A DNA stretch of 64,000 nucleotides from Lumbricus terrestris (taxonomy: Eukaryota > Annelida > Clitellata > Crassiclitellata > Lumbricidae). The position numbers and the translations under genes were made by a program. The DNA lies in the NCBI GenBank assembly GCA_949752735.1, contig OX457053.1, positions 25,685,797 to 25,749,796 on the forward strand. The letters run 5' to 3'. Positions 44,121 to 55,538 of this stretch are shown here, one piece after another. Position 1 is the first letter of the stretch. Every line of letters begins with the position of its first letter. The notes beneath the pieces were generated by a model that was given only the letters and a program-made list of their open reading frames with translations, had not been told where the DNA came from and made no database searches.

Positions 44121-44639
44121 TTATAACACAACATAAACTATTTAAAGCTCATCTACATGACAAATGTTGAGTTTTTTGACCAACCAAGAAATGTATCAAG
44201 ATTTCTAGCTAATACTACTACATGGTAATTTTTGTGTGTCATTGAGCACCGCCTTCTAGTCCGAATCTGGGGCTGAAATTTGGTCTCAATAACAAGTCTA
44301 ACAAACTGTGGGTGTCTTGGATTCTAGCTTGAATTTTTTTTTGGACAACCCTAACTGCTAGGGTGTGTCAACAAATTTGAACTTTAAAAAATTGACACAC
44401 CCTAGCGTACTGCCATCTGAAAGTCCAAAAAGAAGTAACTGCCAGATACGATCTAAATGGATATTTCATTTTGCAATGCTCTAATAACGTTTTAAAGGCT
44501 AAGTTTTGGGAAGCAGCTTATTCACAGGCGCTCAATCAAAAAAACAAAGTCGATAGGCGTAAATAATGAGATTAGGTCATCAAAAAAACATGACTGACAA
44601 CAGGCAGCTGGATGCAAGACTGAAAACTAAATATGTGAC
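44121..44639. other. Dachsous intron, no feature recognised
   Basis: A 15-bp inverted pair (ctagggtgtgtcaa near 44,358 and ttgacacaccctag near 44,391) could form a hairpin. Nothing else was recognised. Confidence 0.4.
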
Positions 44640-44847
44640 CGGGGTGCGGTGGTGAAGAGGCATGTTCACTGTTCAGTGCCTTGGAGCCGGAAGGTTGCGG
44701 GTTCGAATCCACCTCAAGCCACCCCGTAGGAACCCTGAGCAAGACCTTTATGCGCTTCAGCGTGAACTCCGATTCAGTGTCCGTGCTGTAGTCGGGGCAC
44801 CTCTGAGTAGAATCGTGAAGGGGCGCTATAACAAGTGCTCATGCATA
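44640..44847 (+). mobile_element. tRNA-derived SINE (copy 7)
   Basis: Box A-like ggggtgcggtggtgaagagg, B box ggttcgaatcc at 44,699; ends gggcgctataacaagtgctc. Confidence 0.85.
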
Positions 44848-44880
44848 TATAGATATCAGGAAGAGTTTAAATGGAAGAAC

Positions 44881-45090
44881 CTGTGATATAGTAGGATAGG
44901 AGTCCATTAACACCGGTGTCATCATCACTGGCTCTGAAGACGTGCAAGACAACAGGACCTTCATTCTCTGGCACATCGAAGACAATGGTTGGCACACTGA
45001 ACACTGGTGCATTGTCGTTTGTGTCCAACACTCGCACTTGCACAGCGACGGTGTTATACAGAGCAGGGAAACCATTCGTCTTCACAAACA
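44881..45090 (-). CDS. Dachsous-type cadherin exon (210 bp)
   Basis: Phase 1 in (acceptor gtttgcag) and out (donor ATCACAG|gttctt). It encodes VFVKTNGFPALYNTVAVQ, the linker VLDTNDNAPVF and the next repeat start to GLLSYYITG. A decayed partial copy of this exon lies at 47,631-47,726. Confidence 0.94.
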
Positions 45091-45302
45091 CTGCAAACAT
45101 GTAACACCAAAGTGTCAGTGGAATTTTTATAGTGCTATCAATACGAACTGTACAGCAAACCTCAAGTTATGCTGAGCAGACCAATAGAACACTCCATGTT
45201 TATCATTTACAATTTCGATTTTTTTGAATTTGGATTAAATCTTGTCTATGATTAAATCTTGTCTAGATAACAGTCTGGATAACATTCTGGATAACTGTGA
45301 TC

Positions 45303-45432
45303 GGGGCACGATGGTGTAGGGGTAAGTTCAGTGACATGGAACTGGAAGGCTGTGGGTTCGAATCCACCTCAAGTCGCCACATAGGGACCCTGAGCAAGTC
45401 CTTCACTCGCAACTACTCATGTGCTTCGGCGA
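45303..45432 (+). mobile_element. tRNA-derived SINE (copy 8, 3'-truncated)
   Basis: Head and B box (gggttcgaatcc at about 45,354) are present. The body stops at gcttcggcgagaaag and passes into short tandem repeats (cagtctggataatca) up to about 45,545. Confidence 0.7.
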
Positions 45433-45710
45433 GAAAGTCTGGATAATCATAACAGTCTGGATAATCAATTAATAATAACAGTCTGGATAATCAGTTAATC
45501 ATAACAGTCTGGATAATCAGTTAATCATAACAGTCTGGATAGTTGTAACACATAGGCTATAGTCAAGTCCTTAGTGTAATTTTTTTAACAGTAAAAATTA
45601 TGGAAGATGAACACCCAAAAAAATGACAATAATTTTTATTATCATACGCTGGGAGACTAATCATAACTTCGTGTTTGAATAAAAATAAAGAACAGAAGTG
45701 ACTGCAGTTA

Positions 45711-46115
45711 GTGGCTCGAACCTCAGCCTCCCACTCCTGTTGCCATTGCCGTTCCACCTCTCTGGAACAAACTTCCGCCAGCACTTCGGCAAACTTCCGA
45801 CCCATCATACGAACTCACCAAAACTCCACCTCTCGCTATCTCCCCACAGGTCTTTCACTCAAAACTGAAAACATTGCTCTTTCACAAATCCTATCCTGAT
45901 TCTTCCTCTTCTCCTCACATCCCTCGTCATTTCAACTCTAAACATCATCCACCTTAGCCGTCCATCTATCTGCCTGCCTGACTCTCCGGACTTGACCCGC
46001 TGCCTATCGATTTTGTTTTGATTGAGCGCCTGTGAATAAGCTGGTTCCCGCGACTTGACTTTTGTGGGCGCTGTAGAAGTTTCGAGATTACGATTACGAT
46101 TACGATTGCCATGGA
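45711..46115 (+). mobile_element. LINE 3' end with (GATTAC)n-type tail
   Basis: One frame reads AVPPLWNKLPPALRQ followed by FHSKLKTLLFHKSYP, the conserved end of LINE ORFs. The 3' UTR ends ggcgctgtagaagtttcgag and an attacg tail. Related tails occur at about 52,500-52,620 and 15,050. Confidence 0.7.
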
Positions 46116-46198
46116 CAGCAAAGATGATGATGCAGGTCTACATCACATTATGATGATGATGAAAAGGTGATGACTGATGTGGCTGTTGTCAACATTAC

Positions 46199-46321
46199 CT
46201 GCCAGTGGGTATGTGTCAGTTAATTCTCGATCAAAAGAAACACTTGTCATGATGTCACCAGTCCCTGGATTCACACTGAACTGATTGGTGAGGCCAAATG
46301 GAAAGCCGTATGTAAGGTTCA
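46199..46321 (-). CDS. Dachsous-type cadherin exon (123 bp)
   Basis: Phase 1 in (acceptor ttgaattag) and out (donor GGCAG|gtaatg). It encodes VNLTYGFPFGLTNQFSVNPG, then TGDIMTSVSFDRELTDTYPL, the central strands of one cadherin repeat. Confidence 0.92.
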
Positions 46322-46431
46322 CTAATTCAAATGAAACAACAAAGATATACTGATGGATTAGTATAATGGATAACACGCTGGCTTGAAGTGCTTATGGTAC
46401 GCTGTTTGAATCTCACAGTGGGTCTCTGGGT

Positions 46432-46693
46432 CAGTGGCGTAGACAAGAGGGGTTTTGGGGTAAAACACCCCATTGGTCTAGGGAAAAAGTTTTTTTAAAG
46501 GTTATCAATCCACTGAAATAAGAAAAAACAAAACAATTACTTGTAGTAACAATTGTTTTTCTTACTTTATTCCCTTTGTTACTTTATTCCCTTTTTATTT
46601 ACTGTAATACTGTTGGGTTGGTGTCAGAAAGGGCATCCAACCAGGAAAAAACCACAAACCCTCCTTCATCGTAAATTCCTGGCTACGACACTG
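46432..46693. mobile_element. hAT-type MITE
   Basis: Ends cagtggcgtagaca and tggctacgacactg. Flanking 8-mers ctctgggt (46,424-46,431) and ccctgggt (46,694-46,701) match at 7 of 8 bases. Confidence 0.8.
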
Positions 46694-46763
46694 CCCTGGG
46701 TTTAGCTCTTCCTTCATTCCATAGGTCACAGCTGAATTTCACAGAGCTTATTATATATATATA

Positions 46764-47571
46764 CAGGGTGGCCCATAAAAAGTGGGACCGCCTAGTATAA
46801 ATCCAAATAATAAATCGTGTTAAAACTTTTTCTTCTATAAAAAACAAGTAAATTGTTGCCAGATGTTAATTCATACAAAATCAGAAATCAAATTCAATGT
46901 GTCCTCCTCGGTTCTCAACAATTTTCTCTAAACGTCTGCGCCACTGGTCAATGCTTCTGTTTATAAACCGCTGAGAGAGTTTTTGCCACTCTTCAACAAT
47001 GGCCTGTTTCAGTTGATCCATTGTTGCAAATTTACGACGAAGGTAGACTTTTTGTTGGAGGGCACCCCAAATAGCATAATCTACCAGGTTTAGGTCCGGA
47101 CTATTTGGGGGCCACATGTCTGGTTCGATAAATGTGACATTCTCCCAAAGAAGAAAGTTGATCGTGTTTTTTGCTGTGTGCGACGGCGCTCCGTCTTGTT
47201 GCAGCGTCCAGCTTTGACGATTACATCTCGCTCGAATATCCGGAAGTAATCCTTGTCTTAAGATTTGCTTTACTCTAGAATTTATTTGGAAACTCAGTTA
47301 TCATACGCCTGTCTCCCCATTGTTTTTCGATTCTCAAATTTTTAATGAGAATTCGATCTTCTGCTGTTATTTTTGTCATTATATAAACACTGCGCGCACA
47401 AAATGACATAAACTATAAATATGGCGATCGGAAATTCACGAAATGGTGACGTCACACGTTGAGTTAGTGAGTAAGGATAATTTTACATTTTAAAAATTTC
47501 TAAAAAACATAAATTTAATATATAATACAGAAGATTTAACGAGGCGGTCCCACTTTTTATGGGCCACCCTG
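46764..47571 (-). mobile_element. Internally deleted mariner transposon
   Basis: An 808-bp element with 29-bp inverted repeats (cagggtggcccataaaaagt...) and TA on both sides. Minus-strand coding pieces remain: an N-terminal helix-turn-helix start (MTKITAEDRILIKNLR, ATG at 47,379) followed by a stop, then QQDGAPSHTA with the second catalytic Asp, and WPPNSPDLNLVDYAIWG with the third, ending at 46,881. The middle of the transposase, including the first Asp, is deleted, so it is non-autonomous. Confidence 0.92.
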
Positions 47572-47630
47572 TATATATATTCAAATTAGCGACTTAATAA
47601 TAAAATTATAGGATTATTTCTGGTTTCAAC

Positions 47631-47726
47631 AGAACGCTGGTGCATTGTCGTGTATATCCAACACTTTTTCTTGCACAGCGACGGTGTAATTTAGAGCAGG
47701 GAACCCATTCGTCTTCACAAACACTT
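47631..47726 (-). pseudogene. Decayed duplicate of a Dachsous exon fragment
   Basis: Read on the minus strand this gives VFVKTNGFPALNYTVAVQ and VLDIHDNAPAF, closely matching the first 31 codons of the exon at 44,881-45,090. The rest is missing and a stop follows. A possible AG acceptor survives (ctaaag). It is squeezed between a mariner and a LINE fragment, two exons upstream of its parent. Confidence 0.88.
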
Positions 47727-47912
47727 TAGATTGTGGGTCCTGCCATCTGGATTGGTCTCCCATTAGCCCTGCGATTGATACCTACGCCAAACTCGCTTGC
47801 TTTTTATAGGTTGCTCAAATTCTACTCTTTTAGCTGTGGATGGGCTGGGAGCGCCTCTGATTAGATCTCTTGAAGAGGCGCTATATAAATTCTCGGAATG
47901 AATGAATGAATG
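47727..47912 (+). mobile_element. LINE 3' end with (TGAA)n tail
   Basis: Same family as 300-510. The tail block gagcgcctctgattag...gaagaggcgctatataaa is followed by gaatgaatgaatga only 6 bp from the next exon's donor. Confidence 0.8.
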
Positions 47913-47918
47913 ATTCAC

Positions 47919-48173
47919 CTGTGCTATCAGCAGTTCCATCCGCTGCGTTAACTGAAACAATAACCACTCCAGGTGATGTGTTTTCAGGTATGGTAGCATT
48001 GTACGATGGCTGGTCAAACAATGGAGTGTTGTTGTTCACATCAACGACTGTGATGGTAAAGAGACAAGTGGAAGTAAGACTTGGACGACCTCTGTCTGCA
48101 GCCGAAACATTCAACTGGAAGGCGTTTGGTTTTGGTCGTTGTATGTTCAGAGTTCTGACAACGGACAACAGAC
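47919..48173 (-). CDS. Dachsous-type cadherin exon (255 bp)
   Basis: Phase 1 in (acceptor tgttgtcag) and out (donor GCACAG|gtgaat). It encodes GLLSVVRTLNIQRPK, NVSAADRGRPSLTS, the linker VVDVNNNTPLF (Asn in place of Asp) and the next repeat start IPENTSPGVVIVSVNAADG. Confidence 0.94.
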
Positions 48174-48180
48174 CTGACAA

Positions 48181-48760
48181 CAAACAAAGCAAAAAACAAT
48201 TGGAATCTTCTATATGTTTGAAATAACGTTCCTATCGACAACTTGATTTTTGCCAGTACAAGGGATCCACACTACTTCAGGTAAAATATTTCTTCTGTTC
48301 TAAGGAATTTCATTTGAATAAAATCACAGCTTCAAATACACCACAGTGGGAAGATGGGGTGGGGCAGTCATTCTTTATTCGATACTATCTGACTAAGGAT
48401 AATGTTCAACGTCCATCACTTTAAGTCCGAACAGAATGTTCCATCTAATGCTAAAAATCAGCTTTACAGTTTCCATCAGTTTAATCTTTAAAACTAAAGC
48501 ATTTGCTTTAATAGTTAAAACTAGGCACATTTTAATATTTACTGGTGCAGATGAGGATGCTGATGATAAAGATGATGATAATGATGATGATGATGACGAC
48601 GATGAATTCTTTATCCAAAGGCAGGTATATTATCTTTTAAACCACCTGGCATACAAAATCAATGGAGTGATGAGTAAGATGGTTTCCCATTGTCTTCCTT
48701 ACAGACAATTGTGGGTGAGCAACAATGGTCATTACACAGTAGCTTAACCTTGGATTTGAA
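48181..48760. other. Dachsous intron
   Basis: Contains a (GAT)n run at about 48,558-48,606, which produces an acidic pseudo-frame. No exon seen. Confidence 0.5.
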
Positions 48761-48768
48761 CCTGCAAC

Positions 48769-49046
48769 CATAGGCATACGAGGCGGGGGTGCAGAGGGGG
48801 CAAACGCCCCCCCAAATTTCGTGCAAAACTGTTTTTCGGGCAAGCAGACCCGGGAAATGACTAAAAACTTTTCGGGCAATTTCGGGCACGTCTGTTTTTC
48901 GGGCAAGCTGACCGGGAAATGACTAAAAAAAGGTCGTCAACTTTTTTCTGGGAAAAAGTTGTATTTTCCACGAGATTTCAGGATATTTTTCAGGTAGAAG
49001 TTCAATCTTTGCCCAGCCCCACCGCTGAAATCTCTCGTACCCCTTG
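48769..49046. mobile_element. hAT-type MITE, family B variant
   Basis: Exact 8-bp duplication cctgcaac (48,761-48,768 and 49,047-49,054). Ends cataggcatacgagg and ctcgtaccccttg. It sits 100 bp from an exon donor. Confidence 0.88.
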
Positions 49047-49146
49047 CCTGCAACCCTCTCGTTACAAGGCACAAAACAAACCGCCAAAGCACCGCATAGA
49101 TGAACATATAAGATGCTCAGCTGTACTATCATTCATCAGCAAATAC

Positions 49147-50145
49147 CTGAATCTGGGTCCAGATGGAAATGTCCTCTCTCGTTTCCACCCAGAATTTTAT
49201 ACGTGACTTGTCCAGACTCGCCACTGTCAGCATCCGTTGCAGCAACTCCCAAGATCACAGCACCCTCAGAAACATCTTCCAAGACCCGTACACCCCTTGA
49301 CAATGCTTCGTCAAACTCCGGCCTATTGTCATTGACATCGGTAACATCCACAACCATCGTCATAGTTACCGGTTGCTCGGTTACGTCATCTCTCTGAACC
49401 ATCGCCATGACAACTACTGTAATCTGCTGCACACGTTCGAAGTCTATTTCGGCGTTGACCTTCAAAAGCCCGGTCCGTATGTCAACCTGGAACCATTCTA
49501 CTCCAGGTGGATGCATGGAAACTAGAGAAAAAATAATTTCTTCCTTGTTTCCGGAGTCGAGGTAACCAGCGTCAAAACGAAAGATAACGGTTTCCATTGG
49601 AATGTTTTCTCGTATCCTCCGCCTTTCCGGGTCGAATTGAAACTGCGGTAAACGACTTCTGGTCTTGATCACAGTTACGTTCAGAAGAGCAACTACGCAG
49701 ACCGGGTTCATGGGGTCGCTTTCCACGATCACAACCGACAGCGAATACATTGACCAGTCGCCGAAATCCAGTGGTAGTGCGACGTACAGATTTCCCGTCG
49801 TTGCATCAATCCCAAAGGAATTGAAGGCGTTACCTCTCATGATGTAGTATTCCCCAACGCTTCCTGTGTCCAACGCAAGGGATGTGACGTTCGCACCAAC
49901 CGCTGCGTTCTCTGGAACAGTGAATGCGAAGTTGAAGGTCGGTGGAAGCTGGAGTCCGTTTTCTTTGCCATCTCCAACAACCACCTGTAGGATCAGTGAA
50001 GTCTTTCGTGAAGGCTGAGCTCCATCCTCTGCAACCACCTTCAGCACGAATTCTGGCTTTGACTGTTGGTCAAACTGCTCTTTGCTTGAAATCCAGCCAC
50101 TGTCTGGGTCAATTTCAAAATGCTGGCCGTAGTAGTTACTGTTTT
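49147..50145 (-). CDS. Dachsous-type cadherin exon (999 bp)
   Basis: Phase 1 in (acceptor ctattttttag) and out (donor TTCAG|gtattt), 333 codons. It encodes the end of one repeat and about three more. Linkers are GDGKENGLQLPPTF and IKTRSRLPQF, both without acidic calcium ligands, and the canonical DVNDNRPEF. Repeat starts FAFTVPENAAVGANV, RRRIRENIPMETVIF and GVRVLEDVSEGAVILG are clear. Confidence 0.96.
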
Positions 50146-50965
50146 CTAAAAAATAGAAAAATAACTAAAATAAAAATAATTATTTGCCTAATAGCCTACT
50201 AGCTGTGTCATTTTAATTCATGCTTTATCAATGCCATTAATATTCATTAATAACAATTAATAAATAATAATTAATTAATTAATAACAATTAATATTTTAA
50301 AATTAAGTTTTGATTGCTTAAGTAACTGATTAATACAGCTGCTGTTAACTGAATGAATATTTCAGCCAATCAACGTTGTTACTCCAAAACTCTGCCAATT
50401 TCTCATACTTATTCTTTATTTCACTGACAACAAGACAAGATTTTGGACCTCTGATATTTAGTAATTGATTAATTCAGCTGTTAATAACGCGAATTAAAGA
50501 TCAACTAAATTAATTAAAGAAAATGAGAATTGTTGTTTCTTATTGAGAGAATCATTAACAATTACATGGCATAGAAAAGGTAAATAATAATTAGATTCTT
50601 TATCGCAATACCAAATGCACATCTGCCCCTTGGTGTACACATGGGTTAAAGTATGTGGAACGTGAGAGAATGGTGTTTCCACTGCTCTCTAAATGCTTTG
50701 TTTTGTTTCCACTCTTCACCGCGCAACTGAACCCCGGTAACACATGCATTCCAATAAATCTCTACAGAGCTCCCACAGCTCACCCAAACAACCTTAACCA
50801 CTTGGGTGTACATGTACATACATGCAGACATATGTCAAAGATTACTGCTAAGCTTCTTGGAAAATATTTGAGCAGTCATAGAGTAGCCAATAGAAAGTAT
50901 TATGTAAAGAATCATCACTCTTTCAGGAAAATCCATTCTAAGAAACTCATTATGCAAACACATAC
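50146..50965. other. Dachsous intron, AT-rich
   Basis: Rich in TTAATTAA-like sequence. The flanking exons join in phase, so no missing exon is needed. Confidence 0.55.
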
Positions 50966-52067
50966 CCCTCGGAAAATAATAGGAAACAGTTCCATTTGAA
51001 CCGTTATCCGGATCTCTTGCTATCATCTGTACAACTCTGGATCCAGGCTGCTGATTTTCCGCAATGTAGACCAGATTACCGACGTGCTGATCGAACTGCG
51101 GACTGTTATCGTTAACATCAAGAACAGCGACTGTGACGCTAACAGTTGCCGTGCGAGGCGGGGAACCACGGTCAGCAGCCACCACGTTAAATCTGTGCAC
51201 TGCGATTTCCTCGCGGTCCAGTATTTTACTGCTCAGTATTTCCCCGCTACTCGGAATCACGTTGAAGTATTCGTTAGGCGCTTGCAGAGAAAATGTCGGA
51301 TAATTCGGTGAAGCAACGATCCCCACTTCTATAAATCCGATCGTTGTGAGCGGAGGCTGGTTCTCCGTGACTGAAAAATCGTAGACGGTTTGCGAGACTA
51401 AAGGAGCGCCGTCTGAAGGATCTTGAATCGTTACCGTTACATCAACTGGTGATGATGCTCCCACGGGAAATCCATTGTCTGTGGCAACCACTTGGAATAC
51501 AAACTGATCCTGCTGAGAATGATCCAGCATCACTCTACTGGAGATCTGTCCAGAAAACTTATCCATCAGAAAGAGATCGGATAGCGTGACATCGCTGAGG
51601 TAGTAGCTCACATTTACAACACCGTTGCCAAGATCACCGTCGACCGCGCTCACCACGCCAACCGCGGAGTTGGGCGGAAGACGATCGGAAACGGTGAAAC
51701 GATAGTTCTGCGAACCGAAAACCGGGGCGCTGTTGCCGACGCTTACGGTTACTACGGTAACGTTCAGCGTGGCCGATCTGCTCGGCGTGCCTCCGTCAGA
51801 AGCAACCACGGTGACGCTGAACGTGGATGGAAAGTGAACTGGTTTCTGCAGATATATTTCGCCAAAACGTCTGTCAATGAGAAATGTCGACGAGCTGTCT
51901 CCAGTTATGGAGTAGGAAATGAGCGCATTATCTCCGATGTCTTTGTCTGTCGCCTGTGCAATGTAAAGCAGGGAACCAGTATTGATGTTCTCTGGAACTT
52001 CCAGGGTCAGCTGAGATGTGGCAAAAACCGGAGAATTATCGTTGACATCCGTGATTGAAATTAAAAC
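50966..52067 (-). CDS. Dachsous-type cadherin exon (1,102 bp)
   Basis: Phase 0 in (acceptor aattgtag), phase 1 out (donor GAGGG|gtatgt). It spans about four repeats. It opens with the calcium linker SITDVNDNSPVF and closes after DVNDNSPQF and NGTVSYYFPR. Two internal linkers are non-canonical (SVGNSAPVF, DPSDGAPLV). LDRE and AADRGSPP strands are typical cadherin. Confidence 0.96.
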
Positions 52068-52776
52068 CTACAATTTGATGATAATCCGAAATGTAAACAA
52101 AAGTGATATTAAAAGCCACACATGTATGTGACACAAAACAAATCATGCAAAAACGTAACCTTATCTATTTCACTCAATCAATTCTTCCTTCAAAATACCT
52201 ATAATAATAATACATTCACAATCACAGAGCCATTCAAAAACAATTTATAGTTGTAGAGCAGGTCAGGTAGATGTGAGCTTTTATAAATCTGTTGTGGCAG
52301 TTTGATTTCATGGTTTCAGAAGTGCAACATAGATGCCCAATGACATAAGCACATGTACAAAAAGGCAGTGGCGTGATTTTAAGCTAATGTTATTGTCTAT
52401 TGTTTCAACTTGCTTCCCATTTAGCCTCCTTTCTGTCTGCCTGGACTAGTTGGCAGTTGAAAAATTTGACTGTGTGCCAGCTTTCTCCCTTTGGATCTTG
52501 ACCTGGAACTAACTTCCCCTTTGCCCTATTGATTATGCTTTGACTAAGCACCTGAGAATAAGCTGGTTCCCTATACACTTCGCTTCTTGGGCGCTGTAGA
52601 AATTTTGTGGGTATGATTACAATATCAAGCTTCTTTAGTGGTTGATGATTCTGACAAATGTTTCGCTTTGAATTGGTCACTCACTGATTGACCGCATGTC
52701 CAGTAGACTACTGATCAGGCATGGTCGTCTGCTGGGTAGCATGCAAGCTTTAAAATCAAGTATAAGCTTGCTCATT
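52068..52776. other. Dachsous intron with a LINE-tail remnant
   Basis: About 52,500-52,620 resembles the 3' end seen at 46,020-46,110 (gagaataagctggttccc, gggcgctgtagaaattt). Otherwise nothing was recognised. Confidence 0.45.
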
Positions 52777-52996
52777 GTGGGGCGCGGTGGTGTAGTGGTG
52801 GCGTCGTTGCCTTGAAGCCGGAAGGTTCGAGGTTCGAATCCACCTCAAGTCGCCACGTATGGACCTTGGGCAAGTCCTTCACTCGCAATTGCTCAGAGCT
52901 TCAGAGTGAAACTCCGATGCAGTGTCTGCTCTGCAGTCTGGAGCGCCTCTGAGTAGACTGCTTGAAGGGGCGCTATAACAAGTGCACATACAAACA
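52777..52996 (+). mobile_element. tRNA-derived SINE (copy 9, near consensus)
   Basis: Box A region ggcgcggtggtgtagtggtg, B box ggttcgaatcc at 52,831; ends gagcgcctctgagtag, then cttgaaggggcgctataaca. Best copy for comparing with the LINE tail. Confidence 0.9.
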
Positions 52997-53234
52997 CTGA
53001 AACTCTATGTACCCGGCGTGGGCGCTCGCAGCATAGGTCAAGTTGTTCTTGCATATTTCACTTATGCCTTAGATTTCACTTTACTGACCTTACATGGTGA
53101 ATAAGCTGGTGCCGTGCACATAGTTTTGAGCTGGTGCCCTGTTCTTAGCTTTCGAATTGTACTTTAGAAGTTTGAAGTCTAATACAATTACGATTAGACA
53201 TGTAAAATAAATACTAACATACTAACTAACAACC

Positions 53235-53397
53235 TGGAATGGACTTCCCTTGACTATGCAACACCTCCCAAGCTGTTCTCAATTTCACAAACTGTTGAAG
53301 ACTGGTTTTTTCGCTTGATCTCGGCCGGGAGCGCCTCTGAGTAGGTACCTTGAAGGGCGCTATATAAATTACGATTGATTGATTGATTGATTGATAA
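53235..53397 (+). mobile_element. LINE 3' end with (TTGA)n tail
   Basis: gggagcgcctctgagtaggt and ccttgaagggcgctatataa lead into (attg)n. The tail block is almost the same as that of the SINE 250 bp away. Confidence 0.75.
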
Positions 53398-53502
53398 AAA
53401 CAAAGTTGGCATTTGCTGAGGAAAAGGAAACAACTGTCATACTTATTAAGGATCTGAAATTTCCTTTCCTGTAGCTGAAAGGAAGGAATAAATGCTACAT
53501 AC

Positions 53503-53672
53503 CTGTGCAAAGCTGGTTGTGTTAAGGCCGTCCGTTGACTGAGCTTGGATATTAAGTAGAACCGATGACAGGTATTCACGATCTAATTGACCAATGGTCA
53601 AGATCTGACCAGACGAAACATCCAACTGAAACCAAGTGGACGATTCACTCACTAGAACTGTATACTTCACTC
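53503..53672 (-). CDS. Dachsous-type cadherin exon (170 bp)
   Basis: Phase 1 in (acceptor tcttgcag), phase 0 out (donor CAG|gtatgt). It encodes VKYTVLVSESSTWFQLDVSS, QILTIGQLDREYLSSVLLNI and QAQSTDG, the second half of a cadherin repeat. Confidence 0.94.
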
Positions 53673-53914
53673 CTGCAAGATCAGAAAAATACTTCTATAC
53701 AAATCAAGAAACAATAACAAAGAACTATGATGATCCATTCATGGAACTGGCAAGTTATTCGTAAATAAAATAAATAATAATTAATAATGACTTATAAATA
53801 ATAGTAAAATAAAATTTGAAAAAAGGTAATCATGAAAGCAATTGATTTCGATAGATCTCTTGCGGAGCTAATCGTAATCTGGAGTGTGAGTCCTAAGTCT
53901 GAATGATTGAATCC

Positions 53915-54310
53915 ATTCATTATATGCGTTTATATAGCGCCTCTTCAAGGGGCTACTCAGAGGCGCTCCCAACCTCAGCACAGCGAAATAAAACTGTCTT
54001 AAGATGAGAGAGGAAAGCCTGAGAAGGATTTTTTCAAAGAGAGCAGAGGGTCAGAGGAAGACCATTCCAGGTTGAGGGCTCTGCCACCGAGAAAGCACGG
54101 ATCTGCATAGCGGAAGTTCGAGCAAAAGGGACTGAGAGCAGCAGACTTTGTTCAGTCGAATGAATGGAGCGGAAATGGTGAGAACTAAGAGTAGGACTAC
54201 AGATATTGTATTGTATGGTATCTATAAATTTATAAAGCTCCTCTCACCGTGCACACCAATCAGAGGCGCTCCCAGCGCAAAAGACCCAGAGGAACGAAAT
54301 TAGTATTCAG
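53915..54310 (-). mobile_element. Two LINE 3' ends in tandem
   Basis: The first has the tail block at 53,932-53,972 (tatagcgcctcttcaagggg). The second has a similar block at 54,228-54,275 (agctcctctcaccgtgc, agaggcgctcccagc). Both are minus-strand. Confidence 0.7.
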
Positions 54311-54444
54311 AAAGCGAAAAGATGTGCTTTGGGTACCAGTTAATAACGAAGAACACGTCAATGAAAATAACTGATTCCAAAGTAATTAGAAGCTTAGATG
54401 ATATTTGGTGGAGAACCGGGGGGAGTATAGACCTGTGTACATAC

Positions 54445-54678
54445 TTGCACTGTTCTGCATCTCCACTTTTCCAACCAGTTGACCGCGTGGTGCGTCTTCC
54501 GGAATGCGCATCTCGTAGACCGGTTTCGTAAACCATGGAAATGTTGGTGACGATCTGACGACATCGATTGTGACGTTGGCGTAGATCTCCGACATTAAAC
54601 CTCCCTCGTCCACTGCAACAACTGTCAGGTTGTATCCGGTTGGGTATGATGGGAGAGCCCTTCTGAGCTGGATGTAAC
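54445..54678 (-). CDS. Dachsous-type cadherin exon (234 bp)
   Basis: Phase 1 in (acceptor tttctctag) and out (donor GTGCAA|gtatgt). It encodes GYIQLRRALPSYPTGYNLTV, then VAVDEGG, the non-canonical linker VVRSSPTF and the next repeat start RIPEDAPRGQLVGKV. Confidence 0.94.
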
Positions 54679-54779
54679 CTAGAGAAATTAAATTTGCTAA
54701 CTGATAAAGTTGCATAAAGGAAAGGCAATTGCTTGTGTTCAGGGCCGTAGATCTGGCAAAATTGGAGGTGAGTACATGC

Positions 54780-55040
54780 CAAGGGCAGATACAGAAATTT
54801 TCGAAGGGGGCCAAAATTTTCGGTCTTGGGACAGGGGAAAAATTTCGTCTTGGTAGCCGAAAAATTGGATGACCCTTTTTTTGTCATTTGTCCAATTTCC
54901 AAGAAACAAATACCGCGTTTCAGCCACCAAAATAGTTGAAGACCTTTTTTTAATAGGTTGTTGAAGCCAAATGGGGCCACGTCCCATGCACTTTTTAAAT
55001 GGGGGGCCATGGCCGGATTGACCCCCTGGATCCGCCTCTG
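54780..55040. mobile_element. hAT-type MITE, family B
   Basis: Ends caagggcagatacag and ctggatccgcctctg. Flanking 8-mers gtacatgc and gtacacgc match at 7 of 8 bases. Confidence 0.88.
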
Positions 55041-55048
55041 GTACACGC

Positions 55049-55476
55049 TGCAGTTGCCTGGACCTTTCTGCAGGACATTTTTCCCCCGTATAATATTCAC
55101 AAATATTTTTGAGGTGAGTAGACGCTGTATACCCGCGTATACGCTCGACTAGTCATTGTTGTGTTCAAATAGCTGGTACTATTACTTAGGGGCAGGGTTT
55201 CTTGTAAAGAATATTTAGAGATGCATAGCCCCTTCTTTCTCTTCCCATCCTCCATGGTAAATTAAGTACTCCTAATCTGATGGCAATTACCTTTAAAACT
55301 ATTTTAAGCTGCTTAGAAGTGCTTCTACAACCGCACAAATCCATCTAGAACTGCACAATTTTTGTGTACAACTGCATATTAAAAAATGCGCTGCTTGGGG
55401 TGCAGAATCCAACAGAAAACTTTGGAACTTGAAGCATAAATTTTAAATCTTAAATGAACAACATTCAACTAAAATC

Positions 55477-55538
<62 letters not shown>

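Noticed and set aside
48436..48747. Frame with an acidic DDKDDDNDDD stretch
   Set aside because: Produced by a (GAT)n microsatellite in an intron.
50655..50999. 114-codon plus-strand frame
   Set aside because: Mixed intronic sequence overlapping an exon in antisense; no recognisable domain.
52831..52841. Possible tRNA genes at ggttcgaatcc sites
   Set aside because: The sequences recur as dispersed copies with a common non-tRNA body; cloverleaf arms are decayed, so they are SINEs.
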